A stretch of 13,297 nucleotides of DNA from Euperipatoides rowelli. Taxonomy: Eukaryota; Onychophora; Udeonychophora; Euonychophora; Peripatopsidae. The DNA lies in the NCBI GenBank assembly GCA_003024985.2, contig PXIH01S0003279.1; one strand, given 5' to 3'. The number at the start of each line of letters is the position of its first letter. Positions within the stretch are counted from its first letter, which is position 1. Below are positions 8,151-13,297 of this stretch, in pieces. The notes under the pieces are model-generated. The model had not been told where the DNA came from and made no database searches. It saw nothing but the letters and a program-made list of their open reading frames with translations. A program made the position numbers and the translations under genes.

Positions 8151-9446
8151 CCTTCCTTCATTTAATAAAACAATGTGATTGATATGACTGTCACAAAGCA
8201 AGGTATTTAGGTTTAAAAATGAGCTATTTGTGTTATCAAAATATCTTTTGTTTTTTCTTTCTCCTGTAAAATTTGCTTTTCTCCACATAGCAGATTTTGA
8301 CTTGATAACGATGATATATCAAATGTTGTTTTGATGATTGACACAAGTGGACGGCATTGCAGAAAAGAAAACTGTGAAAAACAATTCTTAAACTACTGTA
8401 TCTCACTTCACTGAGAAATTCAAATGATGCTCACTGTACAACATCCACAGCACATCTGACTGGCTGGTCTACAGTAAGTTAATAATAACACAGTGCTTGC
8501 ATGGACATATTACAACATGTTTCAACCTGTTCTTTCTTGCAGAAGTTAGCTCTGGAATATACCCAGCATGCTTAAACATGAAGCACATAGACTACTTATT
8601 GTGATTATAATGAGTATAAAGTAACATAAACCTCTTCAAAATACAATGCACTGAATATATTAACAAAAATGTTAGTTTTAGTATATGTTAGAATGCTTAT
8701 GGAAAAAAGTCTGGGTGATAGACAAATTCTGATTGCATATTTGAATTTACACCTAATAGCTACATGTTTTGTGATAAAGTCTTTGTTTATCAGTGTTATA
8801 GTTATTTCTCAAGTTGCATAATAAAATTTACTTCCATGATGCGGTAGCTGTAAATTATTTTCCTTGAAAATAAAGAATAGCAATACAAATCTATATTTTT
8901 ATACAACATTTTGTATTTTTTTAATATATATTGATTAACATTGGCTGTTGTATTCAGTTAAATTTATTAAAAAATGTGCTTTGTTTAAATTGTTTAAATT
9001 AGCTTTAGTATTTAAAAATTATTGGCTTATTTTCATTCTCCGGTTAATATGAAATTTCAAGACCTAATTGCCTTTTTTTTTTAAATTAGTTTGAAATAGA
9101 AATTATTAAAATAAGCCTATACAGTATTAATATAGTATTGTTAAAAACTTGTTTCTTAGTGGTGTCAAATTTTGAAAAGGAACAAATGATTTCAACAAGG
9201 AAGGTACATTAAATTAGAACTGAAACTTCCTGAATAGAATTTAGATTGGTAAAAATAGGAATAGAAACAATAAATGGTCTGTTTGTTCACTTGAGCATTC
9301 TCATATCTATACTGAATTTAATTTTAACAAATGGATATTTAAAAAAAAAAGTTTTGGCCATTTTGTATGTATTATATACTGCATATGTTACGGTTTTTAT
9401 CCGAAATGAGCTAAAATTTTAAGTAATGGAAACTAAAATTATATGT
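8151..9446. other. intron stretch, nothing clearly recognisable
   Basis: This is AT-rich sequence between the transposon pseudogene and the element at 9447. The part next to the pseudogene (to about 8290) is open on the minus strand and may belong to its ruined 5' part. DSHINHIVLLNEG (about 8190-8152) vaguely recalls the DSS...VLLHNG segment of the same family. Beyond about 8300 I see neither genes nor clear repeats. Confidence 0.6.
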
Positions 9447-9773
9447 GGTATATCAGATTAGTTTTAACTAGGGTAAAATTAGTATTGTTTTTATCATAAA
9501 CTAATTTTAACATGTTTTACTTGAATTTCTCTTTCCCCGTAACTTCTTTGGTGGCGGCGGAAGCCTTAGCCAATTTATATTGCGGTCAATTTTATATAAC
9601 ATGTGAAAGAATACATCTCAAATTCACTTCTGTTAAATTTTTGAAACTTTTCCTATTTAAATATGCCTGATTTTTAAATTTCATTTATACATTAGCGCCG
9701 AATACACTAATGCAATATTTCAATAAATTAGGCATCTGTTAAACAATCTAGGCTATCTATAATACTAATTTTA

Positions 9774-9938
9774 TGAACGGGTATCCTTCCTTTGTTTTAG
9801 CACGCTATATAAGTGAAGATATTTGAAAAGGATAAAATTGGTTTATTCTTGTTTACTTATCCAACATTTTACACACAGTAAACGACCAGTTTGCCTCTCT
9901 TATTTAGTGTGTTAATACAAAGGAAGGATACCCGTTCA
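9774..9938. mobile_element. foldback (MITE-like) with perfect 22-bp arms
   Basis: The left arm 9774-9795 (TGAACGGGTATCCTTCC...) is the exact reverse complement of the right arm 9917-9938 (...GGAAGGATACCCGTTCA). Pairing continues inward with mismatches (TTTTAGCACGCTA against TATTAACACACTA) to give arms of roughly 45 bp around a central spacer of about 70 bp. The left arm is preceded by ACTAATTTTA, a motif of the surrounding element, so it probably inserted into that element. I could not identify a convincing target duplication. Confidence 0.75.
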
Positions 9939-10108
9939 CAACAATTACCGGCATTAAAATATCACATGACCAGGAAGATTGTACTTCACACAATACTAAT
10001 TTTAACTACTGACAATTAGTTTCAGTAAATATCATTATTTGTTTTTAGTTTGGGCTAATTAAAACTAGTCTCTCTTATTTACAGTACATTTACCGTAATA
10101 ATTTGGGA

Positions 10109-10145
10109 CTTTTTCCTCCTCCTCCTCCTCCCCCCCCCCCTTCCC
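10109..10145 (+). repeat. homopyrimidine tract (TCC)n followed by C11
   Basis: CTTTTTTCCTCC leads into TCC units and an eleven-base C run (10130-10140), then TTCCC. It is a polypyrimidine stretch on the outer side of the left arm of the second foldback. Confidence 0.85.
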
Positions 10146-10308
10146 ATAATGGAGATTCACACAAGTCTTATAGGGTCAAGGTAGAATTAAGGTTAGGAAT
10201 AAAATAAAATTTAAAAAATATGGAGGCTATATTAAACGATATTTTAGCTTCAATCCTACCTTGACCGCTATATCATTACAATTGGGAGTGGGGGGTGAGA
10301 ATGAAGAA
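10110..10308. repeat. second foldback, TATAGGGTCAAGGTAG arms
   Basis: The core left arm (10169-10191) reads TATAGGGTCAAGGTAGAATT. The right arm (10248-10272) reads CTTCAATCCTACCTTGACCG and its reverse complement matches with few differences. The pairing probably extends outward: the pyrimidine-rich TCC/C tract plus TTCCCATAATGG on the left faces ATTGGGAGTGGGGGG on the right. No coding sequence is present. Confidence 0.6.
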
Positions 10309-10439
10309 GTACCAATATTTTACTTTTAACTAGACTAGTTACAATTAGTTTTAACTAATTTTGGATAAAAGCAGTGACATACATGTCATCATTAATACTA
10401 ATTTTAACTAGTTTTGGTTAGTTAATCTTCCGATATACC

Positions 10440-10957
10440 GTAGATAATTTTAGTTCTAACTAGTTAAAATAACTTTTAACTTGTTTAGCATAAAAACTGT
10501 AGCGTACTGTATATTAATTAATTTAAAAAGTATCACTAAATATTGCAAATTTAAAATGTGAAGAACATCATGTAAAATTAATGATTCACAAAATTTGTCA
10601 AGACACCTACTTATTCATCACTCTGGTCACTTACAATTATAAATATACTGTATATATTATATATTACATGCTACAGATTTCCCTCTACTATAGAATGTTC
10701 ATTGCAGTTTAGCCAATGTCGGTGCTTACATTGATTCTCTTGTATAATCTTATACTCGTATCTATAACTAGAAATTTGCTTTTTAGCTGCAATATTTGAG
10801 CTCTATTTTAATCATACAAATAGTTTATTACATTTAATTTTTATTAAAAACCTGCTTCTAAACTTTATGATATTTTGTTGCTATTCTGTATCTATTGATG
10901 TTACCCTTATCCATCCTTAATTTAATATTTTTTTTCACCCCTTTTTATATTTTTCAG
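10440..10957 (+). other. intron 3' end before exon B
   Basis: This is AT-rich sequence with one more CTAACTAGTTAAAATAAC motif near 10456. The last 40 bases are pyrimidine-rich (TTTTTCACCCCTTTTTATAT then TTTTCAG), a normal 3' splice site. I see nothing else in it. Confidence 0.7.
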
Positions 10958-11087
10958 AACGGGGGGTATGTCTTCCGACAGTGTCACTTTGGTTATTGTT
11001 TGTATACATAGAAGCCTCTGTAAGGCTTAGAGAATTAAAAAATTTACCTATACATTTAGACCTATGTCGGCCGTTTGCTGCTCATTG
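10958..11087 (+). CDS. MACO1: macoilin, internal exon B (membrane helix and DLCRPFAAHC motif)
   Basis: The first two bases complete the Glu codon begun in exon A, then 42 codons follow, and the last two bases (TG) start a Cys codon finished in exon C. The translation contains RGVCLPTVSLWLLFVYIEAS, a membrane helix, then VRLRELKNLPIHL and DLCRPFAAHC. The last motif is almost invariant among animal macoilins as I remember them. The acceptor is a pyrimidine-rich stretch ending TTTTTCAG at 10957. The donor is GTAAGT at 11088. The reading frame is fully open and agrees with both neighbours, so this is a functional exon rather than a processed copy. It is separated from exon A by 9,690 bp of transposon-rich intron and from exon C by 968 bp. 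The residues correspond to roughly 117-160 of the protein. Confidence 0.96.
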
Positions 11088-12055
11088 GTAAGTACACTGG
11101 GGTTTTTTTTATTTAACTTGTAGGAAATTTTCATTTATTAGCAATGTCTAACATTTTAAAATATGTTACGTCTACAATTGTGCATGAATCCTAGTTAAGG
11201 ATTAGTATAACAAATTTAAAATATGTAATTAAGTCTAGGACTTTGTATAAAGCAGATTTGTGGTGTCTTAATGATTCTACAATATTTTTTTCCAGAAAAG
11301 CACCATTTGTATCAGAAAACATGATTAGCCACAGAATACTTATAAAGGGATAGTTTGAGAATCTGATTAACAGCACTAATTTATCTTGGAACTGGTTCTA
11401 TTTGTCAATTCTCATGGACTTGTCATATGACTTAATATGTCAGTAATTCTAAACTATTAAAATAATAGTGATCAAATGTCTGTAAATGATTTAACCCTTT
11501 CGATAATTTCAGCGCGAATTGTGTTTACACAACAAATATATTACCTTCTGTGGTTTTGAAAGTAACGGAATGCTATATAGCAGCCATTCCTAATGTGATC
11601 TTTGCGTGAGACATTTGCATAAAGCTATTGCTATATTATTAATTTCTGTTCTTGTCTTTCTGAGCTATTATTTCTACATAGAAAGTTTATTGATCGCAAA
11701 GATAAAATAAAGAAGCCCAATATATCAATTTTTAATCAGAATGATCAATATTGAAGCCATATCTATTGCTTCTCTTTTGATTTAGTCATTTTTTTCTGGT
11801 AATTCCCTCCATTGTATAAATTGTATTGACATTCTCTTCTTCCTTTTCCATTTTAATTTTTTTGTGAAATGTTTATCTGTTTTCACCCTCTTCTCATTTG
11901 ATTGCTTAAACGATCAAATTATACCATTAAATGTCAGTAATTGTTTTTTGTTTATTATGTATAATAAATTGGTATGAATGTTTTTTTCTGTATTTTTTAA
12001 GCTTTAATCTCAAGTATTTAGTTGTATTTAAGTACATTTGCTGGTCTATTTTCAG
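11088..12055 (+). other. macoilin intron B-C, 968 bp, phase 2
   Basis: The donor is GTAAGT at 11088 and the acceptor is TATTTTCAG at 12055. The interior is AT-rich and otherwise plain. I see no repeat, RNA gene or hidden exon in it. Confidence 0.9.
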
Positions 12056-12122
12056 TATTGGTTATCCTATGGTCACATTAGGATTTGGTTTTAAAAGTTA
12101 TATAGGCTACAGATTCCGGCAG
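12056..12122 (+). CDS. MACO1: macoilin, internal exon C (last membrane segment before the coiled coils)
   Basis: This 67-bp exon supplies one base to finish Cys, then 22 codons reading IGYPMVTLGFGFKSY followed by IGYRFRQ. In other macoilins this segment ends the membrane domain and is followed by a basic RKQ-type stretch and the long coiled-coil region. Here the exon closes at the CAG codon. The acceptor is CTATTTTCAG (AG at 12054-12055) and the donor is GTAAGG at 12123, giving a phase 0 exit. A longer open frame (11931-12173) runs through this exon only because the flanking intron happens to lack stops. No sequence resembling the next expected exon (RKQ...KENEFYMQLLQQ-like) occurs from 12123 to the window end, so that exon lies beyond it. 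Confidence 0.95.
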
Positions 12123-13297
12123 GTAAGGTTTTATTATTGTTGTTGTGTTCGTAAATTCATTGTGTGTGATTAATGGCTTAATGATGTCTTTATCCATATA
12201 CATTCAGGGCTTGGGTTATTTTTATTCTTTTACAAGGTTAAAAGTTTTCCTGTAAAATTGACGGAAATTTTTCCATAGTAAAATTACTTTTGAGAATGAC
12301 TTTATTTTTTGCTGGCCAAATAAAATTAAATTATTTATAATGTGTGTAACATATTGAATCCAAGAATTAATCCATGTAGCATATTGAATCCTGATCCTAT
12401 TTAAAAGTAGCAGAATCAGCTCGGACTAGGTTTTTTTTTTTCTGCTCGTACTTGTACTTTATTTCATAGTCACATGAAGTGTCGGAGATATTTGAAATTC
12501 AAGAAAGCCACCAAAGTTTATCATGACTTTTTGAATCCTAAAAGAAATATTTTTACTGAAGAGGTTTTGAAATTATACAAAAGAGTAAACGTTAGATTGT
12601 AATGAGTGTTTAAATATCCAGTTGACTCATTCTGGGAATTGTATTCTGTTTAACTAAACATATACTTCATAAGTATAGAATTGGTTCATTTTATAATTAT
12701 TTATACACATTCTTCGCATTGTAGAACTAACCTTGGTGACTCATAATGTACAATAAGAAATAAAAGCAAAAAAATGGCTGCTCTGAAAGCATCAATTACT
12801 GTATATACTGTACTTTAGATTGTCCAAATATTTTGGATAAAGGCATTAACCTATAGTTGCCTAAATGTTTTTCATGTTATAAGCTCCTATAGCCTGAAAC
12901 TTTTTGCACTGCAATTTTCATTCTGACTAAAGGTCTTTAAAAGAAAATTGTGCCTTTTTTTTTTTTGGGAGATACAGTAAGTGTATATAACTACTGTATA
13001 CATTTTCTAAAACCGTATTAAATTTGCTTTAAAACCTGTTTTTTGTTAGATTTAATTTAACCCAATGTTGCTGAGCTCCGAGATTTCCAGTAGTGTTTTC
13101 AATTTGCAAATTTGACAAACTACGGAATATTCAGTAGTTTGACTTTAAGAAGATATACTAGATGGCACTGTAATCAATCTCGTTTTTTAAATGGTACTGT
13201 ATTTTGAAAGAGCGGTAATTAAGCTTTAAAACGAGCCATCACACATGTTTCTAAGATGGAGAGAACTCGATTTATTTAAATTTTTGTAGAAATGAAA
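12123..13297 (+). other. macoilin intron after exon C, partial, phase 0
   Basis: The intron begins GTAAGG and continues past the window end. It contains a short imperfect direct repeat (CATATTGAATCC near 12350 and again near 12379), a T run near 12955-12966, and several TACTGTA words (near 12800, 12993 and 13194). A CTCF-like word lies at 13157-13168. No coding exon is recognisable here. Confidence 0.8.

Larger units (their letters stand above)
9447..10439. mobile_element. element of about 1 kb with long imperfect terminal inverted repeats
   Basis: The left end (9447-9486) starts GGTATATCAGATTA and ends AAAATTAGTATT. The right end (10394-10439) starts AATACTAATTTTAACTAG and ends GATATACC. 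After a small gap the two are near complements of each other. Versions of ACTAATTTTAACTA also recur inside, near 9500, 9764, 9995, 10345 and 10454 (the last just outside). A TA dinucleotide can be found outside each end, which would suit a Tc1/mariner-type insertion, but in AT-rich DNA this is weak. There is no coding capacity. Two foldbacks (9774-9938 and about 10110-10308) lie within it. The family is unknown to me. Confidence 0.5.
1268..10957 (+). other. macoilin intron A-B, 9,690 bp, phase 1
   Basis: The borders are GTAAGT at 1268 and TTTTTCAG at 10957. The intron is AT-rich, has no intact gene on either strand, and holds several transposon remnants described separately: 2673-3101, 3367-4674, 6779-7566, 7675-8150 and 9447-10439. 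Much of its length is therefore insertion-derived. Minus-strand open frames of 60-73 codons inside it have no family resemblance I can see, except within the transposon pseudogene. Confidence 0.9.

Noticed and set aside
7966-8178. 70-codon plus-strand open frame
   Set aside because: It is the antisense shadow of the minus-strand transposon pseudogene.
8076-8288. 70-codon minus-strand open frame as an independent gene
   Set aside because: It overlaps the upstream part of the transposon pseudogene, but in a frame that does not follow FPQLSEAKI. It is better explained as residual open sequence of the broken gene.
11191-11376. 61-codon minus-strand open frame in the second intron
   Set aside because: It has no motif and no splice or promoter context. 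It is chance in AT-rich DNA.
11931-12173. 80-codon plus-strand open frame as a small gene
   Set aside because: Only its middle (12056-12122) is coding, as macoilin exon C. The rest is intron read-through.
1-13297. CRISPR arrays, tRNA, rRNA, bacterial-type operons or an intact transposase
   Set aside because: I saw no regularly spaced direct repeats, no cloverleaf with box A/B words, and no long coding frame on either strand.

Overview
This window is animal (metazoan) nuclear DNA. It is very AT-rich, full of long A/T runs and microsatellites, and has almost no long open reading frames. Three short exons with canonical GT-AG borders splice together into one conserved animal protein. I recognise it as macoilin (MACO1/TMEM57), a multi-pass endoplasmic reticulum membrane protein of neurons with C-terminal coiled coils. 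The wording of the protein (AITSD, FIPVHWLFF, GYRFRQ) fits an invertebrate as well as a vertebrate. Strings such as ATACCGGTAC and the abundant TACTGTA/TACAGTA words make me lean towards a marine invertebrate, possibly an echinoderm or hemichordate, but that lineage guess is weak.

Layout: 1-1140 is the end of an upstream intron. Exon A is 1141-1267, followed by a 9,690-bp intron (1268-10957). Exon B is 10958-11087, followed by a 968-bp intron (11088-12055). Exon C is 12056-12122, and the following intron runs off the window at 13297. The exons join in phase (0 | 1 | 2 | 0) into 108 uninterrupted codons. They cover the middle of the N-terminal transmembrane region, roughly residues 75-180 of a protein that is about 660 residues long in vertebrates. 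The N-terminal exon(s) and all coiled-coil exons lie outside the window.

The large intron is a graveyard of transposable elements. From left to right I see a doubtful element between about 1487 and 2585; a short hAT-like element (2681-3093) with an 8-bp target duplication; a Harbinger-like element (about 3370-4671) with repeated subterminal motifs in opposite orientations at its two ends; a near-perfect 41-bp hairpin (4718-4758); and a piggyBac-like element (6779-7566) with TTAA-type flanks and an internal duplication. Then comes a minus-strand, heavily broken copy of a multicopy invertebrate transposon-type protein gene (about 7675-8150). Last is an element of about 1 kb with long imperfect terminal inverted repeats (9447-10439), which encloses two smaller foldbacks (9774-9938 and about 10110-10308).

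I found no CRISPR array, rRNA, tRNA, operon or intact second gene, and nothing I would call a new biological system. The points most worth following are the unnamed transposon protein family, the nested element at 9447-10439, and the unusual acceptor region of exon A.
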